The notes under the pieces are model-generated. The model was not told where the DNA came from, did not search any database, and saw only the letters and a list, made by a program, of their open reading frames with translations. This document shows, piece by piece, positions 1 to 8,970 of a stretch of DNA of 64,000 nt. Position numbers and translations under genes: made by a program. Source of the stretch: Polyangium spumosum (GTDB taxonomy: Bacteria > Myxococcota_A > Polyangia > Polyangiales > Polyangiaceae); assembly GCF_009649845.1 (NCBI RefSeq), contig NZ_WJIE01000002.1, positions 372,001-436,000 of the forward strand, in the 5' to 3' direction. How positions within the stretch are numbered: position 1 is the first letter of the stretch; the number at the start of each line of letters is the position of its first letter.

Positions 1-1
1 C

Positions 2-2128
2 GATTGCGACGGCGTCGTCGACGACAACCCCTTCGGCGTCGGCACGCCCTGCGGCAACAACCAGCCCCCGTGCTCGACGGGCACCACGGCCTGCGTCAAT
101 GGCGCGCTCGTCTGCCAGGGCGGCGTACAGCCGGGGCCCGAGGTCTGCGACGGCACGGACAACGATTGCGACGGCTCGGTCGACGAGACGCCGCTCGCGG
201 ACGCGCCGGCCGCCGGCATGAACGGCTGCTGGACGGAGCCCGGCAATTGCTGCACGTTCGGCAACCTGACCTGGTGCCCGCCGGCCGGCGGGACCTGCAC
301 GGGCACGGGCACCCTCATGGCGCCCTGCAACACGGGCAAGCTCGTCTGCCAGGGCGCGCAGAAGTGGGTCTGCTCGAACCCGAAGCCCCCGAGCCCCGAG
401 GTCTGCGACGGGCTCGACAACAACTGCAACGGCATGCTCGACGACGGCAGCCTGCCGCAGGTCGGCGCGCCGTGCGGCACCGACACGGGCGAGTGCGTGA
501 TGGGTACGCTCTCGTGCAACGCGGGCGTGCTCGATTGCGGGAATGACGTCGGCCCGGTCTCCGAGGTCTGCGACGGCCTGGACAACGATTGCGACGGCGA
601 TATCGACAACGGCATCCCCTCGGGCGGCCCTTGCACGCCGGCGTACGACCCCATGAAGTTCCCCGGTGATCGCAGCGCCTTGCCGTGCACGCCGGGCGAG
701 CTGCTCTGCAACGGCGCGGCCGGCGTCGAGTGCCTCGGCGGCGTCGCTCCGCAGGCCGAGGTCTGCGACGGCATCGACAACGACTGCGACGGTACGGTCG
801 ACGAGAGCGGCCCCGGCCCGGACGGCGTCGACGGCTCGATGAACCCGCAGCCCATGCCCGTCGGCAGCATCGGCGAGGCGTGCGGCATCGAGACGGGCGA
901 GTGCAAGCAGGGCGCGTTCGCCTGCGTGAACGGCGGGTTCGTCTGCACGGGCGAGACGACGCCGATCCTCGAGGTCTGCGATTGCCTCGACAACGACTGC
1001 GACGGCCAGAACGACAACCCGAACAACGGCCTGGCCCTGTGCAGCACGGGCAAGGAGTGCGTGAAGGGCAGCGCGGGCACGTGCTCGTGCGCGAGCCCGT
1101 GCAACCCGGGCAAGGAATATCCGTGCCCGCCCGGCCAGCAATGCCAGAACGTGACGGAGAGCTCGACGGGCCAGGAGCTCGGCTTCTACTGCGTGTCGGA
1201 GCCCTGCATCGATTGCGAGCAGAGGACGATCAAGGACGCGAACGGCAACATCCTCTGCGCGCCCGCCGATACGCCGGCCGACGCGAACTGCAACAAGCCG
1301 CCCGTGTGTGTCTGCAAGGGCCAGGCGGGCTGCAAGGATCCGTGCGACGGCGTGAGCTGCGCGAGCGGCGAGGTCTGCACGGCCTACGGGCCGAACGCGG
1401 GCAAGTGCGTGGTGGACAACTGCTACAACGTGCCTTGCAACGGCTGCAACAAGGTCTGCAACCTCGGCTCGTGCCTGGACAACCCCTGCAAGCCGGATAG
1501 CTGCCCGGCCGACCAGGTCTGCAACCCGAGCGCCGATTTCACGACGTTCACGTGCGTCCCGACCTGCGCGAACGTGGAATGCCCGTCGGGCCAGGCCTGC
1601 AAGGAGGGCGCTTGCGTGCCCGCCTGCGAGCCGGCCTGCGGCGCCGATCAATACTGCGACCTCGCGCAGACCCCGCCGACGTGCGTGCAGAACCAGTGCG
1701 CTGGCACCTGCCCGAACGGCGGCTGCTGCAACCCGGTCACGGGCGCCTGCGGCAATTGCCCCTGCGAGGGCGTGGTTTGCCCCGAGGGGCAGATTTGCCA
1801 GGCGGAATGCCCGCCGGGCGTCGCTTGCAGCCCGGGTGAATGCGTCGAGCCCATGGGCCAGGGCGGCGCGGGTGGCGCGGGCGGCATGGGCCCGGGCAGC
1901 GGCGGCGGCGATCCGGGCTCGGGCGGCGCGGGCGGCGTGGCCCCCGGCGCCGGCGGCTCGGCAGGCGCCCCCGACAGGGGCAACTGGGGCCTACCCACGG
2001 GCGGCGGCGGTTGCTCTTGCAAGGCGGCCGGCGATTCTCGCTCCTCGGCGGGCTGGCTCGCGCTCCTCGGTTTGCCCTTGGCCTTCCTTCGTCGGCGTCG
2101 TTCGGCGCGCAACGTGGAGGTTGCGTGA
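2..2128 (+). CDS. MopE-repeat, Cys-rich surface protein with MYXO-CTERM tail (5' truncated)
   Basis: The frame is open at the left edge, so the gene begins outside the window; 708 residues are visible. It carries MopE-type repeats (pattern CDGxDNDCDGxxD) at the left edge and near bases 146, 404, 569, 764 and 977, the motif behind the Cu-binding_MopE family. A Cys-rich region of about 250 residues with EGF-like spacing follows, then a Gly/Ala-rich linker (about 1855-1990). The C-terminus has the MYXO-CTERM layout: a short CSC motif, one hydrophobic segment (WLALLGLPLAFL) and an Arg cluster. Family knowledge says such tails are processed and leave the protein on the cell surface. The stop overlaps the next start (TGATG), so the two genes are probably co-translated. 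The ligand is unknown; metal binding is inference. Confidence 0.85.
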   Translation, partial: DCDGVVDDNPFGVGTPCGNNQPPCSTGTTACVNGALVCQGGVQPGPEVCDGTDNDCDGSVDETPLADAPAAGMNGCWTEPGNCCTFGNLTWCPPAGGTCTGTGTLMAPCNTGKLVCQGAQKWVCSNPKPPSPEVCDGLDNNCNGMLDDGSLPQVGAPCGTDTGECVMGTLSCNAGVLDCGNDVGPVSEVCDGLDNDCDGDIDNGIPSGGPCTPAYDPMKFPGDRSALPCTPGELLCNGAAGVECLGGVAPQAEVCDGIDNDCDGTVDESGPGPDGVDGSMNPQPMPVGSIGEACGIETGECKQGAFACVNGGFVCTGETTPILEVCDCLDNDCDGQNDNPNNGLALCSTGKECVKGSAGTCSCASPCNPGKEYPCPPGQQCQNVTESSTGQELGFYCVSEPCIDCEQRTIKDANGNILCAPADTPADANCNKPPVCVCKGQAGCKDPCDGVSCASGEVCTAYGPNAGKCVVDNCYNVPCNGCNKVCNLGSCLDNPCKPDSCPADQVCNPSADFTTFTCVPTCANVECPSGQACKEGACVPACEPACGADQYCDLAQTPPTCVQNQCAGTCPNGGCCNPVTGACGNCPCEGVVCPEGQICQAECPPGVACSPGECVEPMGQGGAGGAGGMGPGSGGGDPGSGGAGGVAPGAGGSAGAPDRGNWGLPTGGGGCSCKAAGDSRSSAGWLALLGLPLAFLRRRRSARNVEVA

Positions 2129-4920
2129 TGAGCTTCTCTTCCAAACTCGGCTGGCTCGCGGCCGCGGCGGGGCTCGTCCTCGCCGCGGGCTCCGCGGGTT
2201 GCACCACCGAAGCGTTTTGCTGGTCCGATTGTGAATCCGGCTCCGCCACCTCGTCGAGCGCCTCGGGCTCCGGCGGCGCCGGCGGCGAAGGCGGCTGCCT
2301 CTTCGGTTGTGGCGGCAATGGCGGCGACGGCGGCGTCGGCGGCGACGGCGGCTCGGGCGGCGGCATGTGCGTCCCGTCCGACTCCGGCGTCGAGCGGTGC
2401 AACGGCAAGGACGACGACTGCAATGGCATGGTCGACGACCTCCCCGACTGGAGCACCCCGGAGGCCTGCGGCACCTGCGACAACAACTGCTACCAGATCC
2501 TCCTCAACACCGACCCGGACACCATCGGCTGCACCCCGAGCGCTGAGCCGGGACAATCACCGGGCACCTGCACCGGGCAGTGCGCCCCCGATTATTACGA
2601 CCTCGACCCCACCTCGCCGGGATGCGAGTACTATTGCGTCTCCGGCGGCGCAGACGACTCGCTCTGCAACAACAAGGACGACGACTGCGACGGCGTCAAG
2701 GACGAGGACGTCGACCTCTGCACCAGCACCACCGATTGCGGAAAGTGCGGGCGCACCTGCGTCGTCCTCCACGGCACGCCGGCATGCACCAACACGGCCG
2801 AGCCCGGGCAGGCTTGCAACGACAGCAACACGCAATGCGTGATCCAGGCCTGCGAGCCGGGCTTCTACGACCTCGACAAGTCCTACGCCACGGGCTGCGA
2901 GTACCAGTGCAACATCACCAACGGCGGCGTCGAGATCTGCGGCGACAGCCTCGACAACGACTGTGACGGCAAGATCGACGACGCAGACGACCTCTCGGGC
3001 GACGCACAGATCGGCGTCGATTGTTTCGGCGATCCCAACGGCATCTGCGCGACTCCCGCGCACCTCGGCAAGACCATCTGCCAGGGCAACAAGATCGTCT
3101 GCGCGGGGCCCGACGTCCTCGTCGAGAACCAGAGCCCCGAGCTCTGCAACGGCCTCGACGACGATTGTGACGGCGTCGTCGACGACAGCCCCACCGACGC
3201 CGGAATGGCCTGCGGCGTCAGCAACATCTTCCCCTGCGCCTTCGGCACGCAGCAATGCCAGAACGGCGCCCTCGTCTGCGTCGGACAGATCGATCCAAAG
3301 CCGGAGATGTGCGACGGCGAGGACAACGATTGCGACGGCCAGATCGACAAGACCGGCAACAACCCGCCTCCCGACTCCGTCGGCGCATGCAACGTCCCGC
3401 CCATGCCCCCGGCGGGCGCGACCTCGCCTTGCATGGCCGGCGCCAAGGCCTGCGTCGGCGGCGCCATCGTGTGTCAGGGCTCCGTCACCCCGGCCCCGGG
3501 CACCCAGGACGGCTGCAACATCGACGCGAACTGCGACGGTGCACTGACAAACCAGCCCAACCTGCAGACCGACGTCAACAACTGCGGCATGTGCGGCAAG
3601 AGCTGCTACACCGGCGCCGTCCACTCCACCTGGGCCTGCGTCGCGGGCGCTTGCCAGTTCCAGGGCTGCGAGCCGGGGTATTACGACATCGACGGCAACC
3701 AGACCTGCGAGTACGATTGCGACTTCATCTCCGCCCAGGAGACGTGCAACGGCCTCGACGACAACTGCAACGGCCAGATCGACGAGAACGTCATCGCCCC
3801 CTCGCCCACGCAGGTCTGCGGCGTCAGCCCCTCGGCCACAAAGCCCGAGTGCACCACCAACGTCGCCGTCGCCTGCCAGATGGGCGCATGGAAATGCACC
3901 TTCCCCGCAGGCGTCTGCACCGGACAGGCACCCAGCTATTGCACCGGCACCCCGGAGATCTGCGACTCCCTCGACAACGATTGCGACGGCGTACAGAACG
4001 AGAACGTCGCCAACTGGAACAAGCCCTGCAACTCCGACGACGGCTTGCCCCCGCCCGGGCACGGCGCCTGCCGCACACAGGGCACCTACGTCTGTGATGG
4101 CCCCACGGCCATCAAATGCAGCGCCACGCCGGCCAACTGCTCGAGCCTGCCCGGCGGCTGCGAGGAGAAGTGCGACGGCCTCGACAACGATTGCGACGGC
4201 GTCGCCGACGAGCCCTACAGCGCAAAGGGCAACAACGCCACGTTCTACGTCAAGCCCGCCGTCACCAAGATCGGCGCGCAAAACAAGTGGATCTCGACCT
4301 TCGAGGCCAGCCGGCCCAACGCGACGAACCTCGTCCCCGGCACCGGCAATGGCTACTGGAGCAGCGCGCCCACGGGCTCCACGCTCGACAAGACCCCGGC
4401 CTGCTCCGTGCAAGGCAAGATCCCCTGGTTCAACATCACCCCGCGCGAGGTCGAGCAGGTCTGCGCCGCCGCCGGCGGCACCATCTGCACCACCGCCGAC
4501 TGGCAAGCCGCCGCGCGTCTCCCGGCGCCCGACGCTTGCCTCTGGGGCTACGCGCCGCTCTCCGCCTGCAAAACGGCCCACGTGCCCAACGTCAAGTACT
4601 GCAACCTCGGCTTCTCCTACGACTTCGACCCCGGAGAGGCCGGCATCCAGGACGGCCTGCTCGTCACCGGCGACACCGTGAACCTCAAGAATTGCTGGGT
4701 CGATTGGACCGGACAAACCAATGCCCAGCTCTTCGACATGACCGGTAACCTCCGCGAGATCACGAAGAGCGGGAGCAACCAGTACCCCCTCCTCGGCGGC
4801 GCCTTCAACACGCAGGCAGAGTCCGGCGCTCAGTCCGACTTCACCTTCTACACCGTCGATCAGAACTTCCAGTTCTTCGACACCGGCTTCCGCTGCTGCT
4901 TCGCCGCCAACCCGGGCTGA
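2128..4920 (+). CDS. MopE-repeat lipoprotein with C-terminal formylglycine-generating-enzyme-like domain
   Basis: 930 residues. The ATG at 2128 overlaps the previous stop and begins a typical lipoprotein signal (lipobox GSAGC, Cys25). An Asp/Cys-rich middle carries about eight MopE repeats (CNGxDDDCDG type; near 2398, 2665, 2938, 3145, 3310, 3748, 3961 and 4171). From about residue 705 the protein changes to an FGE-sulfatase/SUMF1-like fold: ITPREVEQVC, DMTGNLREIT and the closing GFRCCF are characteristic. Such domains oxidise Cys to formylglycine, or serve only as binding folds in many bacterial relatives. The terminal CC pair is visible, but whether it matches the copper-binding catalytic cysteines needs an alignment. 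A terminator follows. Likely an envelope protein working with its upstream neighbour; function unproven. Confidence 0.85.
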   Translation: MSFSSKLGWLAAAAGLVLAAGSAGCTTEAFCWSDCESGSATSSSASGSGGAGGEGGCLFGCGGNGGDGGVGGDGGSGGGMCVPSDSGVERCNGKDDDCNGMVDDLPDWSTPEACGTCDNNCYQILLNTDPDTIGCTPSAEPGQSPGTCTGQCAPDYYDLDPTSPGCEYYCVSGGADDSLCNNKDDDCDGVKDEDVDLCTSTTDCGKCGRTCVVLHGTPACTNTAEPGQACNDSNTQCVIQACEPGFYDLDKSYATGCEYQCNITNGGVEICGDSLDNDCDGKIDDADDLSGDAQIGVDCFGDPNGICATPAHLGKTICQGNKIVCAGPDVLVENQSPELCNGLDDDCDGVVDDSPTDAGMACGVSNIFPCAFGTQQCQNGALVCVGQIDPKPEMCDGEDNDCDGQIDKTGNNPPPDSVGACNVPPMPPAGATSPCMAGAKACVGGAIVCQGSVTPAPGTQDGCNIDANCDGALTNQPNLQTDVNNCGMCGKSCYTGAVHSTWACVAGACQFQGCEPGYYDIDGNQTCEYDCDFISAQETCNGLDDNCNGQIDENVIAPSPTQVCGVSPSATKPECTTNVAVACQMGAWKCTFPAGVCTGQAPSYCTGTPEICDSLDNDCDGVQNENVANWNKPCNSDDGLPPPGHGACRTQGTYVCDGPTAIKCSATPANCSSLPGGCEEKCDGLDNDCDGVADEPYSAKGNNATFYVKPAVTKIGAQNKWISTFEASRPNATNLVPGTGNGYWSSAPTGSTLDKTPACSVQGKIPWFNITPREVEQVCAAAGGTICTTADWQAAARLPAPDACLWGYAPLSACKTAHVPNVKYCNLGFSYDFDPGEAGIQDGLLVTGDTVNLKNCWVDWTGQTNAQLFDMTGNLREITKSGSNQYPLLGGAFNTQAESGAQSDFTFYTVDQNFQFFDTGFRCCFAANPG

Positions 4921-4943
4921 GCAGGCGGGACAACCCCACAATG

Positions 4944-4986
4944 AAAAAGCCCACGCTCCCGCGAAATCGGGACGCGTGGGCTTTTT
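4944..4986. terminator. Rho-independent terminator, probably bidirectional
   Basis: A perfect 13-base stem (AAAAAGCCCACGC / GCGTGGGCTTTTT) encloses a 17-base loop and lies 23 bases after the lipoprotein stop. A-rich and T-rich flanks on the two sides allow termination in both directions, which suits the convergent gene ending at 5026. Confidence 0.9.
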
Positions 4987-5025
4987 CGTCGAGGGCCACG
5001 CCCGCGCGTGGCCCCGCTCCGGCGA

Positions 5026-5631
5026 TCACCAGGGGCGATCGCGCATCGTCTGCTTGTACTTTTCCTTGTAAAGATCGTGGCACTTCTTGCAGGAGGCCTT
5101 CGCGCCGTCGAGGTCGCCGGCCTTCGCCTTGGCCACGCCCTCGTTCGAGATGGCGGCCCAGCTCCCCATGCCGGGCGGCGACTTGCCCGCGATGTAGGCC
5201 AGGTTGTTGGCGATCTTCGTCAGGTCGCCGCTCGAGGTCGACGAGGCCATGACCGTCTTCATCCAGCCCTGCATCGGGCAGGGCTTCTGGCCCTTGGCGC
5301 CACAATCGAACGTCTTCGGACCCGCCGCCGCGCTCGCCGCAGGCGCCGCCGAGCCGGCCGCGGGAGCCGCAGAGGCCGCCGCGACCGCCGACGCCGTCGC
5401 GGAAGGCTCCACGGGGGCGCTCGCGGCGCTGTTCTCGGGCTTCGGGGCCTCGGCGCTCGGCGCGGGGGCGGCCGACGCGACCACGGGGGCCGCAGACGCC
5501 GCAGGCGGCGTGACAGCCGCGGCGCTCGACTTCGCCTCGGGCGAGGTACCTTCGTTTTTCGCCTCACCCCCGCCGCAGCCGATTGCACCCGCGAGCGCCA
5601 CGGCCGCCGCGAGGAGCACTCCCTGTCTCAT
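5026..5631 (-). CDS. Lipoprotein with C-terminal CxxCH haem-binding motif (cytochrome c'-like)
   Basis: 201 residues. The start is set by a strong AAGGAG ribosome site and a lipoprotein signal (lipobox GAIGC, Cys19). Residues 20-100 are a low-complexity Ala/Pro/Ser linker. The C-terminal ~95 residues look helical and end in CKKCH (Cys181, Cys184, His185), about 16 residues from the end. A CxxCH at the extreme C-terminus of a helical domain is the arrangement of cytochrome c'/c-556 type four-helix bundles, so a covalently bound haem and an electron-transfer or gas-binding role at the outer envelope is plausible. An axial Met or His partner could not be identified by eye. Divergent from the phosphoesterase at 5787. 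Confidence 0.7.
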   Translation of the reverse strand: MRQGVLLAAAVALAGAIGCGGGEAKNEGTSPEAKSSAAAVTPPAASAAPVVASAAPAPSAEAPKPENSAASAPVEPSATASAVAAASAAPAAGSAAPAASAAAGPKTFDCGAKGQKPCPMQGWMKTVMASSTSSGDLTKIANNLAYIAGKSPPGMGSWAAISNEGVAKAKAGDLDGAKASCKKCHDLYKEKYKQTMRDRPW

Positions 5632-5786
5632 CCTGCTCTCCTTACCTAGTGGCGAAGATCGACCTTTCTCGGCGATCCTCGCATTCCTGGTCGCCCGGCT
5701 CAAGGTCCGGCCGCGCGGGGCGAGTGGCCCCGGCATTCGACTTTGATCCGTATCCACGGCCTGATGGCAAGACAAAAAAAGTGCCG

Positions 5787-7604
5787 ATGTCTGCTCCCTC
5801 GCCGGTCCGTCCCCCGCCCCAGAAGCCCGCGCCGACTCCTCCCGACGTTCCAAAGCTGCTCTTCACGCGCGGAGGCCGCTATCCGCACGCGATCGCGTGG
5901 TTCGGGGCCCGATCGTTCTGGGGGCACCTCTGGCACCTCGCGGCGAGCGTCATCGCGACGGAAGACATCGACAGCCGCGCGTGGATGCGACCGAGCAACC
6001 CCGACACACTGACGCGAAAAGCCGCCGCCGTGCTGGGCGGTCGGCAAGGCGCGCCGACGCTCACCGAGGCGCTCGAGCGCGACGTGTGGATCGATTTCCT
6101 CGCAGACACGGGCGACTGCGTCTCCGTGAGCCAGGAGGTCGCGCGGCTCGTGTTCACGACGTACGAGGTCCCCGATCCACGAGACCCGGAAAAGAGGCTG
6201 ACCTTGCCGCGCGGAGACGTCCTGCTCTTCGGCGGAGACACGGCCTATCCGGTGGCGACGGAGCTCGAGATCCACAACCGCGTGATCGTCCCGTTCTCGC
6301 GCGTGCTGGAGGAGGTCCGGGACGGCAAACCCCGGGTGCTGCTGGGAATCCCGGGCAACCACGACTGGTACGCAGGGCTCGACGGCTTCGGGCGCATGTT
6401 CCGCGAGCGGCGCGGGACGGTGGATCTCGCGGGGACGTCGGCGCCGAACGAGGTCGTGCGGTTCGCGCAGATCGGCCACTTCATCCAGTGGGTGGAGGCG
6501 TTCCGGATCGGTCGTTATGTGAGCAAACGATCGACGCTGCCGCTCGACGGCTACGTGCCGGTGCAGGACGCGAGTTATTTCGCGCTCAGGCTCGCGCCGG
6601 GGCTCGACCTGTGGGGCGCGGATCGGCAGCTCCGCGCGGTGGACTTCGAACAACGCGCGTTCTTCGCGTCGCTCCGGCAGGAGAACCACGGCGTCGTGTT
6701 GACGATGGCGGACCCGGCGAACGCGTTCCTCGAGCCGAACCCGGCCGGGCAGCACATCGTCGACGCGCTGGATCTGCGGCTCGAAGACGACGGCGTGCTC
6801 GTGTTGACGGGCGACACGCACCACTATTGCCGCGAGCAGATCGGGCGAACGACCCACGTGACGGCCGGCGGCGGCGGCGCGTTCTTGCATCCGGCGCGGA
6901 TCATGCGGCAAGGGCTGCCGGCGCCCGCGGCGGAGTTCCCGGGGCCGAAGGCGTCGCTCGCGCTGGCGCTGCAGATCCCGTGGCAGATCGTGCACGGGCG
7001 GAGCGGGTTTCTGGTGCACGCGGCGGCCGCGCTGCTCTACGTGCCGGCGTTCTCCGCCGTGCGCTGGGGAGGCGCGCCGCCGATGGTCGTGATGCTGGCG
7101 ACCGCGGCGCTCGCGGGCTTCGTGTGCAGGCTGCTCGCCGGCTTCCGGAACCGATCGATCGCGGTGTACATGCTGGCGGCGGTCGCGGGGCTCGTGATCG
7201 GGTTCGTGCCGCTGCTCGCGCGGACGGCGTTCGCCGCGGCAGGTGGCCTCTTCGACGCGCCCCACCTCTTCGGCGCGAGGCCGTGGCTGGTCTTCGCGGT
7301 CTCGGTGTACGTGGCGACGCTGATCTTCGGCGCGTACCTGACGGCGCTGACGGTGTTCGGGATCGAGCAACACCAGGCCTTCGCGGCGCTGGCGCACCCC
7401 GGGTACAAGCACTTCGTGCGGCTCAGGGTCCGGCGCGACGGGAGCGGCACGGACGCGTGGGTGCTCGGGAAGGTGGATCCTCTGTCCGCCTCGGATCCGG
7501 TGGTCCTGGTAGACCAGTTTTCCTGGACGAACGAGGGTTTGTCGGCGGGCGCGCGCTCGGCGATGTCGGCGTCAAACGATCCGACCGAGCAGCAGCGGCG
7601 GTGA
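5787..7604 (+). CDS. Metallophosphoesterase with C-terminal membrane segments
   Basis: 605 residues. The N-terminal two-thirds show the calcineurin-like phosphoesterase metal motifs in order: GGDTAYP, GNHDWY, and a late GDTHHY. These supply Asp, Asn and His ligands for a two-metal site. After about residue 400 there are four or five hydrophobic segments, so the protein is membrane-bound, followed by a ~70-residue soluble tail. The ATG at 5787 was chosen because upstream codons give a non-conserved, Arg/Pro-rich leader. The substrate (phosphoester, nucleotide or lipid headgroup) cannot be told from sequence. Its last 33 bases overlap the convergent phosphorylase gene. Confidence 0.75.
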   Translation: MSAPSPVRPPPQKPAPTPPDVPKLLFTRGGRYPHAIAWFGARSFWGHLWHLAASVIATEDIDSRAWMRPSNPDTLTRKAAAVLGGRQGAPTLTEALERDVWIDFLADTGDCVSVSQEVARLVFTTYEVPDPRDPEKRLTLPRGDVLLFGGDTAYPVATELEIHNRVIVPFSRVLEEVRDGKPRVLLGIPGNHDWYAGLDGFGRMFRERRGTVDLAGTSAPNEVVRFAQIGHFIQWVEAFRIGRYVSKRSTLPLDGYVPVQDASYFALRLAPGLDLWGADRQLRAVDFEQRAFFASLRQENHGVVLTMADPANAFLEPNPAGQHIVDALDLRLEDDGVLVLTGDTHHYCREQIGRTTHVTAGGGGAFLHPARIMRQGLPAPAAEFPGPKASLALALQIPWQIVHGRSGFLVHAAAALLYVPAFSAVRWGGAPPMVVMLATAALAGFVCRLLAGFRNRSIAVYMLAAVAGLVIGFVPLLARTAFAAAGGLFDAPHLFGARPWLVFAVSVYVATLIFGAYLTALTVFGIEQHQAFAALAHPGYKHFVRLRVRRDGSGTDAWVLGKVDPLSASDPVVLVDQFSWTNEGLSAGARSAMSASNDPTEQQRR

Positions 7605-8879
7605 AGCCTCGGGCGTGGAGCTGACGCGGAAGGCGCTCTGCACGCGCTCCGCGACGGCCTCGGCGGCCGCGGCCGTGCGGACGTGGAGGCGCGCGAGGGG
7701 CTCACCCCGACGCACGCCGGCCCCACGCGGCGCGAGGATCTCGATGCCGACGGCATGATCGACCTGCTGATCGACGCGGGTGCGGCCCGCGCCCATGGCG
7801 ACGGCCGCGAGGCCGATCTCGAGAGGATCGATCGCGACGACGAAGCCGTCCGCCTCGCAAGGGACGAGGACGGTCTCGGGAGCACGCGGCAAACGGAGAG
7901 GATCCTCGACGACGCCGGGATCACCACCCTGCGCCTCGATCATGCGCTCGAAGACACGCGCGCCGCGCCCGCTCGTGATCGCGTCGCGGAGTTTTGCGCG
8001 CGCCTCGTCGACGGTCGAAGCGGCGTCGCCGAGGACGAGCATCTCGGCGCCGAGGGCGAGGGTGCACTCGACGAGATCGTCCGGCCCGCCGCCGTGGAGG
8101 ACGTCGATGGCCTCGCGTGTCTCGATGGCGTTGCCGACGGTGCGGCCGAGGACGGTGCTCATGTCGGTCAGGAGCGCGACGACGCGCTTGCCCGAGGCCT
8201 TGCCGACCCGGACGAGGGCCTCGGCGAGCGCGCGCGCGTCACGCTCGGTCTTCATGAACGCGCCGCGGCCAACCTTGACGTCGAGCACGAGCGCGTCGAT
8301 GCCCTCGGCGAGCTTCTTCGAGAGGATGCTGGCGACGATGAGCGGGATCGACTCGACCGTGGCCGTCACGTCGCGCAGCGCGTAGATACGCTTGTCCGCG
8401 GGCGCGATGCGGCCGGTTTGTCCGATCATGCAAGCGCCGACGTCGCGGACGACCCGCGCGAAGGTGTCGGTGTCGAGCGAGACGTCGAAGCCCGGGATGG
8501 CCTCGAGTTTGTCGAGGGTGCCGCCGGTATGCCCGAGGCCGCGGCCGCTGACCATGGGGACGGGGACGCCGCAGGCCGCGACGAGGGGCGCGAGGCACAA
8601 GGAGACCTTGTCGCCGACGCCGCCGGTGGAGTGTTTGTCGACCTTGACGCCGGGGACGGAGGAGAGGTCGAGGACGTCGCCGGAGTGGAGCATGGCGCGG
8701 GTGAGGGCGACGGTCTCGGCGTCATCCATGCCGCGGAAAAAGATCGCCATGCAGAGGGCGCTCATCTGGTAATCGGCGAGCTCGCCCGTCCCGAGGGCGC
8801 GGACGAGGCGCTCGATCTGGTCGTCCGAGAGGCGGCCGCCGTCGCGCTTCCTGGCGATGAGCTCAACCAAAGTCTCCAC
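7572..8879 (-). CDS. deoA: Pyrimidine-nucleoside (thymidine) phosphorylase
   Basis: 435 residues, close to the usual ~440. It carries the family signature around KHSTGGVGDKVSLCLAPL and SGRGLGHTGGTLDKLE, which bind phosphate and nucleoside. The enzyme splits thymidine/uridine with phosphate into base and (deoxy)ribose-1-phosphate in cytosolic nucleoside salvage. The start is a GTG (8877-8879) that places IARKRDG at the same distance from the N-terminus as in known DeoA proteins; a TTG at 8897 is an alternative, and neither has a clear ribosome site. Other deo genes are not adjacent. The 3' end overlaps the convergent phosphoesterase gene by 33 bases. Confidence 0.93.
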   Translation of the reverse strand: METLVELIARKRDGGRLSDDQIERLVRALGTGELADYQMSALCMAIFFRGMDDAETVALTRAMLHSGDVLDLSSVPGVKVDKHSTGGVGDKVSLCLAPLVAACGVPVPMVSGRGLGHTGGTLDKLEAIPGFDVSLDTDTFARVVRDVGACMIGQTGRIAPADKRIYALRDVTATVESIPLIVASILSKKLAEGIDALVLDVKVGRGAFMKTERDARALAEALVRVGKASGKRVVALLTDMSTVLGRTVGNAIETREAIDVLHGGGPDDLVECTLALGAEMLVLGDAASTVDEARAKLRDAITSGRGARVFERMIEAQGGDPGVVEDPLRLPRAPETVLVPCEADGFVVAIDPLEIGLAAVAMGAGRTRVDQQVDHAVGIEILAPRGAGVRRGEPLARLHVRTAAAAEAVAERVQSAFRVSSTPEASPPLLLGRIV

Positions 8880-8970
8880 GAGCGGAGCATATCTCAAAGA
8901 AGTGCACGGGATGGAAGACGTGAAACGAGGCGACTCCCCAGGGCGCGGGGCGCGCGCTACCTTGCGCGGC

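Noticed and set aside
2557-4941. Very long open frame on the minus strand (about 790 codons)
   Set aside because: It is antisense to the MopE/FGE gene, which has clear motifs. The open antisense frame follows from high third-position GC; its product is Val/Ala/Asp low complexity without any domain.
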